Source: Caulobacter soli
GTDB taxonomy: Bacteria > Pseudomonadota > Alphaproteobacteria > Caulobacterales > Caulobacteraceae
NCBI RefSeq assembly: GCF_011045195.1
Contig: NZ_CP049199.1
Coordinates: 4,385,501 to 4,449,500 of the forward strand
Length of the DNA: 64,000 nt
Reading direction: 5' to 3'
The notes beneath the pieces were generated by a model. It searched no databases. It saw nothing but the letters and a program-made list of their open reading frames with translations, and was not told where the DNA came from. Positions 25,288 to 34,364 of the stretch are shown in pieces (position 1 is the stretch's first letter; each line of letters begins with the position of its first letter). The translations under genes and the position numbers were made by a program.

Positions 25288-28149
25288 ATGAAGCGGCATC
25301 GCCGTCTAAGCACATCTGTATCGTTGATAGCGCTGTCAGCCGCCTGCATCACCGCAGGCCAGGCGCACGCTCAAGCGACGGATGACACCACCGTTCAGGA
25401 AGTTGTCGTCACGGGCATCCGTGGCTCCTTGCAGAAGAGCTTGAACATCAAGCGCGAGAATGTCGGGGTCGTCGACGCGATCTCGGCCGAGGACATCGGC
25501 AAGTTCCCGGACTCCAGCATCGGCGCCGCCATCCAGCGCATTCCCGGCATCTCGATCAGCCGTGGCGTCAGCAGCATGTCGGCCTCGGTGCCCACCTCGA
25601 CCGGCGACGCCAGCGGCGTGACGGTTCGCGGGTTCGGCCCCAGCTTCAACGAGACGCTGTTCGATGGTCGTCAGGTGTCGTCGGGCACCGGCAACCGCGG
25701 GTTCGACTTCAGCGCCGTCGGCGCCGACTTCGTCTCGCAGGTCGACGTCATGAAGACCCCGGACGCCAGCCTCTCCAGCGGCGCGATCGGCGCCACGATC
25801 AACATCAAGTATCCCAAGCCGCTGGACCACACCGGCCTGCGGCTGGCGGGCTCGCTCTCGGGCTCCTATTCGCCCGAGGAAAAGAAGGCCACGCCGAACG
25901 GCGGCATCTTGTTCAGCAACACCTTCGCCAACGACACCTTCGGCGTCCTGGCCGTGGTGAACTATTCGGACAAGAAGACGCTGGGCAACCACGTCAACAA
26001 CCAGGGCTGGGTCGGCACCACCTTCACCCCCGCCCAGTTGGCGACCCCGGGCGCCACCGGCAACACCACCGGCTGGTTCACCCAGGACTACGGCGTCTAT
26101 CAGGAGCACACTCAGGACAAGCGCATCGACGGTCGCGTGGCCGTGCAGTGGCGCCCGACCGAGAACCTGCTGCTGACGCTGAACGACAACTACTCCAAGG
26201 ACAAGCTGACCCAGGACCAGTACGGCTATTCGATCTGGTTCAACGGCGGCAACTTGACCAACGTCACGCTGAACTCGAACGGCACGGCGACCAACTTCAT
26301 CCAGCCCGGCACGCCCACCGACTTCCAGGCGCAGTTCAACGGCCAGGTGCTGGAGAACAACGAGGTCGGCTTCAACGCCAAGTGGGACGTGAGCGAAAAG
26401 CTGAAGGTCGAGTTCGATGCTGACAGCGCTGTCTCTCGCCTGAACCCGGACGGCCAGCTGAGCAGCATCGACGTCGATGTCGGCTATGGCTCGTGCCGCA
26501 CCGTCTGCACGAACAACAACAATGTCGGGGTCACCGGCTTTGGCGACAACAGCCTGCCGCACTCCACGGCCTTCGGCCCGAACGGCGACGCCTCGCGGTT
26601 CCTGGATCCCAGCCTCATGGGCTCGCACGTGGTTCCGATCACGAGCAACCAGAACAAGGACACCGTCACTCAGTTCAAGCTGATGGGCACGTGGACCGAG
26701 GAAAACATCAAGATCAGCGCCGGGGCCCACTACCTGGAAGACAAGCAGCAGCTGCGAAGCTACTCCGACTTCCAGAACAACCAGTGGCAGGCCTATGCCG
26801 GCTACGGCCCGGCGTCCGGCTCCGATCTCGGCGTGGCTCTGCCGGCCAACCTGTTCGGCAAGTCGTTCAGCACCAGCAACTTCATCTCCGGCTGGGACGG
26901 CAACGGCGGCCTGCCCGCCAGGATCCTGCAGTTCGATCCCTACGCGGTGCTCAACTACCTGCAAGGCCTGGGCAATCCGCAGACCAAGACCATCCCGGGC
27001 TTCAACACCGGCTGCTGCAATCCCAACTATGACGGCACGTACAAGACCATCGAGGTGCCGGGCAGCCACCAGAACATCAGTGAAAAGACCTTCGCGGCCT
27101 TCCTGAACGTGAACTTCGACACCGAGGTGGCCGACCGGCCGCTGAAGATCAATGTCGGCGTCCGCGAGGAAGAGACCCGCACCACGTCCGAAGGCATCGG
27201 CCAGCAACCGGTCAACCTGGCCCAGCAGGCCGGCGACGTCACCGCGCTCATCGCGACGTTCGGTCCCTCCTCGACCGTCACCGCGAAGAACAAGTATCGC
27301 TACCTGCTGCCGAACCTGGACCTGAACTACTCGATCACCGACAAGCTGAAGCTGCGGTTCGACGCTTCGCGCACCCTGACGCGTCCGCCGCTGAACTTCC
27401 TGACGCCGGTCACCAACGTCGCCTCGGCCCAACGGGTCGGCGCCCTGGTCGCCACCGGCGGCAATCCCGACCTGCTGCCCTTCCTGTCGGACAACCTGGA
27501 CCTGGGCCTGGAGTGGTACTACTCGCCCAACTCCTACATCTCGATCGACGGGTTCACCAAGGAAGTCAGCAACTTCATCGTCAGCGGCACCACCCGCCAG
27601 ACGATCAACAACGTGATCGACCCGACGACCGGCCAGCCCGGCCAGTTCAGCGTCACCACCAACGTCAACGGCCCGTCGGCCCAGGTTCGCGGCCTGGAAG
27701 CGGCGATCCAGCACGTGTTCGGCGAGACCGGCTTCGGCTTCCAGGCCAACGCCACCGTGGTCGACACCAACAAGCCGTACAATCCCAAGGACCTGTCGGT
27801 CGGCGGGTTCGCGGTGACGGGCCTGGCCAACTCGGCCAACCTGGTGGCCTTCTACGACAAGCACGGCTTCCAGGCCCGGATCGCGGTCAACTGGCGCGAC
27901 GAGTACCTGGACCACTTCGGCCAGCACCAGAACACCTCGGCGTTCGGGTCCGAGCCGACCTTCGTGGACAGCAACACCCAGGTCGACTTCAGCACCAGCT
28001 ACGACGTCAACCCGAACATCAGCGTCTATTTCGAGGCTCTGAACCTCAACAACTCGACCTACAGCACCCATGGTCGGTTTAGCGAGCAGCTCCTCGACGT
28101 GATCGACTTCGGTCGCCGCCTGACGTTCGGCGTCCACGTGAAGATGTAA
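25288..28149 (+). CDS. TonB-dependent receptor
   Basis: 953 residues. Signal peptide (LSTSVSLIALSAACITAGQAHA), TonB-box-like VQEVVVTGIRGSLQ, plug domain with DIGKFPDSSIGAAIQRIPGISI and GVTVRGFGPSFNETLFDG, then the barrel, ending in LTFGVHVKM. The start ATG follows a GGGGAAGCG ribosome site. The plug form GIRGSLQKSLNIKRENVGVVDAI is typical of the Caulobacter/Xanthomonas oligosaccharide-type receptors that occur beside halogenase and SapC genes, as here. A strong terminator follows the stop, so most transcripts probably end there and the downstream enzymes are made at a lower level. The ligand is unknown. Confidence 0.95.
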   Translation: MKRHRRLSTSVSLIALSAACITAGQAHAQATDDTTVQEVVVTGIRGSLQKSLNIKRENVGVVDAISAEDIGKFPDSSIGAAIQRIPGISISRGVSSMSASVPTSTGDASGVTVRGFGPSFNETLFDGRQVSSGTGNRGFDFSAVGADFVSQVDVMKTPDASLSSGAIGATINIKYPKPLDHTGLRLAGSLSGSYSPEEKKATPNGGILFSNTFANDTFGVLAVVNYSDKKTLGNHVNNQGWVGTTFTPAQLATPGATGNTTGWFTQDYGVYQEHTQDKRIDGRVAVQWRPTENLLLTLNDNYSKDKLTQDQYGYSIWFNGGNLTNVTLNSNGTATNFIQPGTPTDFQAQFNGQVLENNEVGFNAKWDVSEKLKVEFDADSAVSRLNPDGQLSSIDVDVGYGSCRTVCTNNNNVGVTGFGDNSLPHSTAFGPNGDASRFLDPSLMGSHVVPITSNQNKDTVTQFKLMGTWTEENIKISAGAHYLEDKQQLRSYSDFQNNQWQAYAGYGPASGSDLGVALPANLFGKSFSTSNFISGWDGNGGLPARILQFDPYAVLNYLQGLGNPQTKTIPGFNTGCCNPNYDGTYKTIEVPGSHQNISEKTFAAFLNVNFDTEVADRPLKINVGVREEETRTTSEGIGQQPVNLAQQAGDVTALIATFGPSSTVTAKNKYRYLLPNLDLNYSITDKLKLRFDASRTLTRPPLNFLTPVTNVASAQRVGALVATGGNPDLLPFLSDNLDLGLEWYYSPNSYISIDGFTKEVSNFIVSGTTRQTINNVIDPTTGQPGQFSVTTNVNGPSAQVRGLEAAIQHVFGETGFGFQANATVVDTNKPYNPKDLSVGGFAVTGLANSANLVAFYDKHGFQARIAVNWRDEYLDHFGQHQNTSAFGSEPTFVDSNTQVDFSTSYDVNPNISVYFEALNLNNSTYSTHGRFSEQLLDVIDFGRRLTFGVHVKM

Positions 28150-28172
28150 CCCACCACCTCCGACTTGCGGAC

Positions 28173-28207
28173 GGGGCCGCCATCACCCTTGGCGGCCCCA
28201 CTTTTTT
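28173..28207 (+). terminator. Rho-independent terminator after the receptor
   Basis: A 9-bp GC stem (28173-28181 with 28191-28199), 9-base loop and a run of six T residues (28202-28207), 23 bases after the receptor stop and 66 bases before the halogenase start. Confidence 0.88.
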
Positions 28208-28273
28208 CAATAATCTCAAGTGACTCGAACGCCTGACGCGCTCAGGCTGTCGACCAGCGTAGCGAGGCCGAAC

Positions 28274-29818
28274 ATGGTCCGACCCATCCAGAAGGTCGTT
28301 ATCGTCGGGGGAGGCACGGCCGGCTGGCTGACCGCCGGCGTCATCGCCGCCCGCCATCAGGCGCGCATCCGCGGCGGAAGCTTCTCGGTCACCCTGGTGG
28401 AGTCGCCCAACGTGCCGATCATCGGCGTCGGCGAAGGCACCTGGCCCACCCTGCGCACCACGCTGGAAAAGATGGGGGTCTCGGAGACCGACCTCTTCCG
28501 CGAGTGCGACGCGGCCTTCAAGCAGGGCGCCAAGTTCGCCCGCTGGACCACCGGGGCGCAGGACGACGCCTACTATCATCCGCTGATGCTGCCGCAGGGC
28601 TTCGGCCAGGTGAACCTGGCCCCGCACTGGCTGGCCGACGGCCATGGCCGCTCGTTCAGCGAGCTGGTCTGTCCGCAGGAAGACCTGTGCGAAGACGGCC
28701 TGGCGCCCAAGACCATCACCACCCCCGAATACCAGGGCCAGGCGAACTACGCCTACCATCTGGACGCCGGCAAGCTGGCGCCGTTCCTGACCCGCCATTG
28801 CACCGAAAAGCTGGGCGTGACCCACGTGCGGGCCGACGTGAAGAGCGTCACCCAGGACGCGGCCGGCGACATCCAGAGCCTGGTCACCGAACAGGCCGGC
28901 GAGGTCGAGGGCGACCTGTTCGTCGACTGCACCGGCTTCAAGTCGCTGCTGCTGGGCCAGACCCTGGGCGTGCCGTTCAAGGACTGCGGCGACGTGCTGT
29001 TCTGCGACACGGCCCTGGCCGTGCAGGTGCCGTACGCGACGCCCGACGACCCGATGGCCTCGCACACCCTCTCGACCGCCCAGTCGGCCGGCTGGACCTG
29101 GGACATCGGCCTGCCCACCCGGCGCGGCGTCGGCTACGTCTATTCCAGCCGCCACATCAGCGAGGAAGACGCGCGCGCCGAACTGGCCGCCTATGTCGGT
29201 CCGGCGATCGAGGGGCTGAGCGTGCGCAAGATCGCCATCCGCTCGGGCCACCGCGAGACCTTCTGGAAGAACAATTGCGTGGCCGTCGGCCTGGCGGCCG
29301 GCTTCCTGGAGCCGCTGGAATCCTCGGCCATCGTGCTCATCGAGCTGTCGGCCAAGCTGATCGCCGAACAGATGCCGGCCAACCGCGAAGTGATGGACAT
29401 CGTCGCCGCCCGCTTCAACGAGGTGACCCACTATCGCTGGGGCCGGATCATCGACTTCCTGAAGCTGCATTACGTGCTGACCCAGCGCACCGAGCCGTTC
29501 TGGGTCGACAACACCGACCCGGCCACCGTGCCCGAGCGGCTGCAAAACCTGCTGCGCCTGTGGAAATACCAGCCGCCCGGGCACCTGGACGAGTTCGACC
29601 GCCTGGACGAGGTGTTCCCCGCCGCCAGCTACCAGTACGTGCTCTACGGCATGGGCTTCCGCACCGAGGTCGATCCGCTGGAGGTCGAGGGCGGCAAGGC
29701 CCAGGCCAAGCGGTTCCTCAACGAGGCCGCCGCCCTGACCCAGGCGCTGCGCGCGCAGCTGCCCAAGAACCGCGACCTGGTCCGCAAGATCCAAGAATAC
29801 GGCCTGCAGACGATCTAA
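28274..29818 (+). CDS. Flavin-dependent tryptophan halogenase family protein
   Basis: 514 residues from ATG 28274 (MVRPIQKVVIVGGG), preceded by a GCGAGG ribosome site; a GTG 54 bases upstream is less likely. It has FAD motif VIVGGGTAGWL, GEGTWPTL, putative catalytic K83 in AAFKQGAKF, the halogenase tryptophan motif as WTWDIGLP (one residue longer than WxWxIP), and GLAAGFLEPLESSAI. The active-site Lys is retained, so it is probably active, but the shifted tryptophan motif sets it apart from the enzyme at 5075-6667. It begins a run with SapC-family and cupin_8 genes (gaps of 34 and -1 bases), read through or restarted after the receptor terminator. Confidence 0.9.
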   Translation: MVRPIQKVVIVGGGTAGWLTAGVIAARHQARIRGGSFSVTLVESPNVPIIGVGEGTWPTLRTTLEKMGVSETDLFRECDAAFKQGAKFARWTTGAQDDAYYHPLMLPQGFGQVNLAPHWLADGHGRSFSELVCPQEDLCEDGLAPKTITTPEYQGQANYAYHLDAGKLAPFLTRHCTEKLGVTHVRADVKSVTQDAAGDIQSLVTEQAGEVEGDLFVDCTGFKSLLLGQTLGVPFKDCGDVLFCDTALAVQVPYATPDDPMASHTLSTAQSAGWTWDIGLPTRRGVGYVYSSRHISEEDARAELAAYVGPAIEGLSVRKIAIRSGHRETFWKNNCVAVGLAAGFLEPLESSAIVLIELSAKLIAEQMPANREVMDIVAARFNEVTHYRWGRIIDFLKLHYVLTQRTEPFWVDNTDPATVPERLQNLLRLWKYQPPGHLDEFDRLDEVFPAASYQYVLYGMGFRTEVDPLEVEGGKAQAKRFLNEAAALTQALRAQLPKNRDLVRKIQEYGLQTI

Positions 29819-29852
29819 CCGCCAGACGACCTAACCGAAAGCGTCCCGCCCC

Positions 29853-30572
29853 GTGCCCAACATCGCCGTCCTCAACAGCCAGACCCACCGCGACCTCGCC
29901 GTCCGCACCGAGGCCGCCGCCCGGCTGGGCGACGGCGAGCGGTTCGTGCCGGTGGTCGTCACCGAGTTCTCCCACCTGGCCGCCCACTATCCGATCCTGC
30001 TGTCCAAGGACGCCAATACAGGCGGCTTCTATTTCGGGGCCATGCTGGGCTTCGACCCCGGCGAGAACCTGTTCCTAGACGAGAGTAAGGGCCACGACGC
30101 CTATCGCCCGCTGAACCTGCGGCGCGGACCGTTCTACACGGCCGGATCCGACCTGGCGGTGGACCTGGACCATCCGCGCCTGGCCGGCGCGGGCGGGCTG
30201 CGGGTGTTTTCCGAAGAGGGGCAGCCGACGGCCTATCTGGAAAGCGTCTTCGCCATCATGCGCGACCTGCGCCCCGGCGAGGAGATGACCAAGGTCTTCA
30301 TCCAGACCCTGCTGGCCTTGAAGCTGATCGAGCCGATCGACATCGACGTCGGCTTCGACGACGGCACGACGCGCCAACTGCAGGGCCTCTACACCCTCAA
30401 CCAGGACGCCCTGCGCGAGCTGCCGGACGACAAGGTCGTGGAGCTGTTCCGGCGCGGCTATCTGCAGCTGATCTATCTGGTGATCGGCTCGTTGAAGCAG
30501 ATCCCCGTGCTGGCGCGGCGCAAGAACCTGCGCCTGCTCGACGGCAGCGAGGCGCTCGCGGGCGCGCTCTGA
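29853..30572 (+). CDS. SapC family protein
   Basis: 239 residues, starting at GTG 29853 34 bases after the halogenase. The family pattern is clear: RFVPVVVTEFSHLAAHYPILLSKD, then FYFGAMLGFDPGENLFLD, a middle section with EGQPTAYLESV, and a conserved C-terminal YTLNQDALRELPDDKVVELFRRGYLQLIYLVIGSL. SapC proteins were first noted in an S-layer-related locus of Campylobacter, but in alphaproteobacteria they occur with halogenase and cupin_8 genes beside TonB-dependent receptors; their biochemical role is unknown. There is no signal peptide, so it is probably cytoplasmic. Its stop overlaps the next start by one base. Confidence 0.88.
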   Translation: MPNIAVLNSQTHRDLAVRTEAAARLGDGERFVPVVVTEFSHLAAHYPILLSKDANTGGFYFGAMLGFDPGENLFLDESKGHDAYRPLNLRRGPFYTAGSDLAVDLDHPRLAGAGGLRVFSEEGQPTAYLESVFAIMRDLRPGEEMTKVFIQTLLALKLIEPIDIDVGFDDGTTRQLQGLYTLNQDALRELPDDKVVELFRRGYLQLIYLVIGSLKQIPVLARRKNLRLLDGSEALAGAL

Positions 30573-31588
30573 TGACGGGAGCGATCCCCGAGATCGCCGG
30601 CGCCGACCTGCATGGCGCCGAGCAGTTCCGGCGCGAGGTGGTCGATCCCTGCCGGCCGCTGGTGATCCGCGGTCTGGTCGACCACTGGCCGGCGGTGCAA
30701 GCGGGCCTGGCCTCGCCCCGGGCCTTCGCCGACTACCTGGCCCCGTTCGACGCCGGCGGCCAGATGGAGGCCTTCGTCGGCCCGCCCCGCATCGCCGGGA
30801 AGTACTATTACGACGACGCGCTGAAGGGCTTCAATTTCGAGCGACGGCGCATGACGCTGGGCGCGGCGCTGGACGCCATCGTCGCCTCGCTGGGCGTGGC
30901 GGACGCGCCGTCGGTCTATGCCGGATCGCTACCGGTCGACGACTTCCTGCCGGGCTTTTCGGTGCGCAACGCCATGCCGCTGCTGGGCCCGACGATCGGG
31001 CCCCGCATCTGGCTGGGCCACGCCTCCAACGTCTCGTCGCACTACGACACCCTGGACAACCTCGCCTGCGTGGTGGCCGGAACGCGACGCTTCACCCTCT
31101 ATTCGCCCGAGCTGATCGACGGGCTTTATGTGGGCCCGATCGACCACACCATGGCCGGCCAACCGATCAGCCTGGCCGCCTCCTCGCCGCCCGACGACGC
31201 GAAATATCCGAAGTTCGCCGCCGTCCGCGACCAGGCGCTAAGCGCCCAGCTTCAGCCCGGTGACGCCCTCTACCTGCCCAAGCTGTGGTGGCACCAGGTC
31301 GAGGCGACCGCCCCGTTCAACGGCCTGATCAACTACTGGTGGGACGCCTTCAGCGCCGGGCCGGACCAGCCCTATACCAGCCTGCTGCTGGCCATGATCG
31401 CGATCAGCGAGCGGCCCGAGGCCGAGCGACGCGGCTGGCGGGCCCTGTTCGACTACTACGTCTTCCGCCCGCACGGCCATCCGCTGGCCCACCTGCCAGA
31501 CGACAGCCACGGCCTGCTGGGCCCGCTGAAACCCGACAACTACGGCCGGATCCGCGCCCGGATCATGCACCTGCTGCGGGGCGGGTGA
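30572..31588 (+). CDS. Cupin_8 / JmjC-like Fe(II)-2OG oxygenase
   Basis: 338 residues, start overlapping the SapC stop (TGATG). It is a paralogue of the protein at 2548-3594: RPLVIRGLVDHWPAV at the N-terminus, iron ligands H157-x-D159 in SSHYDTLDN and distal H241 in PKLWWHQVEA, GPRIWLGHASNV before them. The iron site appears intact. The cupin_8 family includes protein and peptide hydroxylases. It is the last chromosomal gene before the integrated element: the recombinase stop is 6 bases after this gene's stop, on the opposite strand. Confidence 0.87.
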   Translation: MTGAIPEIAGADLHGAEQFRREVVDPCRPLVIRGLVDHWPAVQAGLASPRAFADYLAPFDAGGQMEAFVGPPRIAGKYYYDDALKGFNFERRRMTLGAALDAIVASLGVADAPSVYAGSLPVDDFLPGFSVRNAMPLLGPTIGPRIWLGHASNVSSHYDTLDNLACVVAGTRRFTLYSPELIDGLYVGPIDHTMAGQPISLAASSPPDDAKYPKFAAVRDQALSAQLQPGDALYLPKLWWHQVEATAPFNGLINYWWDAFSAGPDQPYTSLLLAMIAISERPEAERRGWRALFDYYVFRPHGHPLAHLPDDSHGLLGPLKPDNYGRIRARIMHLLRGG

Positions 31589-31594
31589 GACGGA

Positions 31595-33280
31595 TCAACA
31601 TCCGGAATTCCCAAATTCCACCGTCATTCCCGCCCGAGCGCTCACGGGCACCGACTGCGCGCGGCCTTGAAACCCGCCGATGGCTTCCCGCCGTTTGCCT
31701 CCTTGCTCGTCGGACCAAGCCAGGATCGTCTCAAGGTCGCCGTAGAGGGTGGCGAGAACCTGCCCCCGCTTGGGTCCAGGCTCCAGCACGATCTTATCGA
31801 TGACCGCCCGCAAGGCCTTAGCGGCCTCGTCGTGCTCGTCGGGCTCCTCCAGCGCGCGGGACAGCCGTTCGACCTTGCGCCGGTAGAGTTCAGCGACGTT
31901 GGGGTGAACATCTGGCACGTCGGCCGGCGCTTGATCTAGCCGCCGCTCGATCTCGTCGGCCTCGGCCTCCAGCACCTTCAAGCGCTCCATGAGCGGCCGG
32001 CTATAGCCGCCGTCCTCGATGGCCGCGACGATGCCAGCCACGGCCTTGCGAGCCTTCTCCAGGCGCTCCACCTCGGCGCCGCGATTGGCCCGGCGCATGT
32101 GGTTGAGGCGGTTGGTCTCCTCGATGAACGAGCGCATGGCCTGGGCGAAGGCCACCGGCTCCATGAGCCGATCCTTCAAACCCGCGAGCACCCGTTCCTC
32201 AAGCACGTCGCGAACGATGGTGCGGCTGTTGGTGCAGCCCTTGCCCATCACGTGGCTGACGCAGCCGAACCGATTGTTTCCGCGCTTGGCGACGGAGCCG
32301 CCGCACACCCCGCAGAACAGCAGGCCCGACAACATGGTCTTGGGTCGAACTGTCGCGGAAATCCCGGCTTGGCGGCCTTTGGCCAGGTTGGCCTCATAGA
32401 TCCCCACGATCCCGGCTTGCTGCGCCCTGGCGGCCTGCCAAAGCTCGTCCGAGACGATCCGCAGGTGCGGGGCCTTCACATGCACCCACTCGCTTTCTGG
32501 ATTGAACCTCGGCTCGGACCGGCCAGTGTCGGGGTTCTTCATCCGGCGACGGCGGTTCCAGATCATCTCGCCGATATAGAACTCGTTGTTGATGATCCCC
32601 GAGCCCAAGGCGCGGTTGCCCCGGATTGAGCTGTCGCCCCAGGTGGAGCCCCAAGGCGCCGCCACGCCCTCGCGGTTCAGCTCAATCGCGATTTGGCGCG
32701 GGCTCTTACCGGCGGCGTAGTCGCGGAAGATGCGGCGGACGACCTCGGCCTGCTCGGGAATGATCTCCCGCTCCCCGGTCGTGACCTTGCCCGAAGCGTC
32801 AATGGTTCGCACGACGCGGTAGCCGTAGGCGTTGCCGCACCCGACCTTGCCTGCCTCCACGCGGCCCCGGATTCCGCGATGGGTCTTGGCGGCGAGGTCT
32901 TTCAGGAACAGGGCATTCATCGTGCCCTTGAGGCCGACATGAAGCTCGGTGATCTCGCCCTCCGAGAGGGTGATGATCGGCACGCCCGCGAAGCGCAGAC
33001 GTTTGAAGGCGGCGGCGATGTCCTCCTGATCGCGGCTGATCCGGTCCAGCGCCTCGGCCAGCACCATCTCGAACTTGCCGGCCGAGGCGTCGCGGATGAG
33101 CGCCTGCACGCCAGGGCGGAAGATCACCGTCGATCCGGATATCCCCGCATCCGAATAGGTCTCGACCACCGTCCAGCCCTGCTTGTCGGCGTGCATCCGG
33201 CAGATGCGGAACTGATCGTCGATGGAGTGCGGCGACTGCTTGTCGTCGGAGTAGCGGGCGTAGAGCGCAACGCGGGTCAT
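31595..33280 (-). CDS. Large serine recombinase (integrase of the island)
   Basis: 561 residues from ATG 33280. The resolvase domain begins VALYARYSDDKQSPHSIDDQ, with the nucleophile Ser in ARYS and the conserved EALDRISRDQED. A recombinase domain (KVGCGNAYGYRVV ... RQIAIELNREGVAAP) and a zinc-ribbon domain (LFCGVCGGSVAKRG ... CVSHVMGKGC) follow, then a coiled-coil tail. This is the layout of phage- and element-type integrases that act at att sites. The last 14 or so codons lie outside the element I define, in the host repeat arm, so the integrated gene has a host-derived C-terminus. The gene is at the left end and reads outward, as usual for such elements. A 61-residue gene precedes it by 16 bases. 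Confidence 0.95.
   Translation of the reverse strand: MTRVALYARYSDDKQSPHSIDDQFRICRMHADKQGWTVVETYSDAGISGSTVIFRPGVQALIRDASAGKFEMVLAEALDRISRDQEDIAAAFKRLRFAGVPIITLSEGEITELHVGLKGTMNALFLKDLAAKTHRGIRGRVEAGKVGCGNAYGYRVVRTIDASGKVTTGEREIIPEQAEVVRRIFRDYAAGKSPRQIAIELNREGVAAPWGSTWGDSSIRGNRALGSGIINNEFYIGEMIWNRRRRMKNPDTGRSEPRFNPESEWVHVKAPHLRIVSDELWQAARAQQAGIVGIYEANLAKGRQAGISATVRPKTMLSGLLFCGVCGGSVAKRGNNRFGCVSHVMGKGCTNSRTIVRDVLEERVLAGLKDRLMEPVAFAQAMRSFIEETNRLNHMRRANRGAEVERLEKARKAVAGIVAAIEDGGYSRPLMERLKVLEAEADEIERRLDQAPADVPDVHPNVAELYRRKVERLSRALEEPDEHDEAAKALRAVIDKIVLEPGPKRGQVLATLYGDLETILAWSDEQGGKRREAIGGFQGRAQSVPVSARAGMTVEFGNSGC
31629..31635. other. attL core
   Basis: CCCGCCC preceded by CCGTCATT. This eight-base prefix is the outer end of the family-B hairpin repeat, whose remainder starts after the second CCCGCCC copy at 43087-43093. 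A short identity is normal for serine integrases. The crossover position within the seven bases cannot be fixed from one sequence. Confidence 0.75.
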
Positions 33281-33296
33281 GACCAAACCTCCAAGC

Positions 33297-33482
33297 TCAG
33301 GCCTCGCCGCTTTCGGCAGGGGCGTTGGCGGCCTCTTGAGCCGCGTAAAACCGCTCGCGCGCCATCTGCCGTCCCAGCAGCCGGGCGAACGTCATCACCA
33401 CGGCGTCGATGGCGACCTCGGGCGAGGTCTCGTCGTTGGCGGCGGTGATGGTTTGGGAAGGCGGACCCTGCGTGTCGTCCAT
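33297..33482 (-). CDS. Small protein preceding the recombinase
   Basis: 61 residues from ATG 33482, which has a GAGGAG ribosome site 7 bases upstream. The same frame is open further up but that stretch has no ribosome site. The sequence (MDDTQGPPSQTITAAND ... VVMTFARLLGRQMARERF) has an acidic N-terminus and an amphipathic helix near the C-terminus. No family is recognised. It lies 16 bases before the recombinase start on the same strand, so it could be a directionality factor or a regulatory subunit; similar small genes often precede element recombinases. This is inference from position only. Confidence 0.65.
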   Translation of the reverse strand: MDDTQGPPSQTITAANDETSPEVAIDAVVMTFARLLGRQMARERFYAAQEAANAPAESGEA

Positions 33483-33708
33483 GCTTGGCTCCTCAAAGGC
33501 GGGAGCCAAAAGCGTTCGGCGCGTGTCGGCAGCGGTCAACGCAAGGGGATGAGTTGGCAGCGGCGCTGGCGTCGCATCAGCGGCGTCAAAGGGGGACGGC
33601 TGGGAAACTCCCGGCGTCAACGGGACAGGTACGACCAAGGCGAAATTAAATCGCTTTCCAGCCCTCAGACGCGTGAAACCGGCAACGATCGCAGAGGCGA
33701 TACGCGAC

Positions 33709-33732
33709 GATTTGGGGGTCTGGTCCCAAATC
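33709..33732 (-). other. Stem-loop after the 176-residue gene
   Basis: GATTTGGG (33709-33716) pairs with CCCAAATC (33725-33732). It is 8 bases after the stop of the minus-strand gene at 33740. No T tract follows, so it may be a weak terminator. The remaining gap 33483-33739 shows nothing else. Confidence 0.35.
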
Positions 33733-33739
33733 ATTGCGG

Positions 33740-34270
33740 CTACCCGCGCAACGATCCGGCGGGCGCGAAGACCGCGCCGCAGCCAGGACAGCAGGCTTTG
33801 GAGAAGAAGACATGGGCCGCGCGGATGAACGGCCAATCCTCACTGTCTTCGCAGTAGTTGAGGCGAACGGCGACGGTGAGCATGGCCGTGGCGTCTTGAA
33901 CGGTCCGAGGCTTGAGCTTCGACAGCGCTTTGAGGGCCGCGTCGCGGGCGTCGTGGAGGCGGTCGCACTCGGCGGTTATGGCGTCCATCTCCTTGCCCTC
34001 GGGCAAGGCGCTGATCTGGCGCTCGGTCAGCTTGAAATACGGGTACTGGGCGATGAGCGCGGTTTCCAGCTCTGACCAGCGTCGCCCAAGGCGGTCGATC
34101 TCGTAGTCTCGGGCAAGCCAGTCGGCGCACTGCGCGGAGATGCTGGCGGGCTCTACGGGCTCAGCTCCCCGCGCAGGCCCCGCCAACGGGATGACGGTCG
34201 CGCTGATCACCGCACGACGTGAGATAACAGGCAGGCGCGTGCCGTCGCCCGTCTTTCGACGCTGGCCCAT
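33740..34270 (-). CDS. Hypothetical island protein with C-terminal Cys motif
   Basis: 176 residues from ATG 34270 with an AGGACC ribosome site. The N-terminus is basic (GQRRKTGDGTRLPVISRR). The middle is a helical region rich in Glu/Arg/Leu (YEIDRLGRRWSELETALI ... ITAECDRLHDARDAALKAL). The end has CCPGCGAVFAPAG, half of a zinc-ribbon-like motif with no second Cys pair, so metal binding is doubtful. No family is recognised. Divergent from the XRE regulator, with about 95 bases between the starts, so it may be under its control. Probably an accessory gene of the element. Confidence 0.65.
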   Translation of the reverse strand: MGQRRKTGDGTRLPVISRRAVISATVIPLAGPARGAEPVEPASISAQCADWLARDYEIDRLGRRWSELETALIAQYPYFKLTERQISALPEGKEMDAITAECDRLHDARDAALKALSKLKPRTVQDATAMLTVAVRLNYCEDSEDWPFIRAAHVFFSKACCPGCGAVFAPAGSLRG

Positions 34271-34364
34271 AGCGTAGGTCCTGATTCAGTGAGTATCGTG
34301 AGGCTATCAGTCCGATTCCGCCAAATCAAACAAAAAGTGCCATACGGCTTAAAAAGATACATTC

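Noticed and set aside
25336..28137. 933-codon minus-strand frame opposite the second receptor
   Set aside because: Val/Gly/Arg-rich shadow of the receptor gene with no domain pattern.
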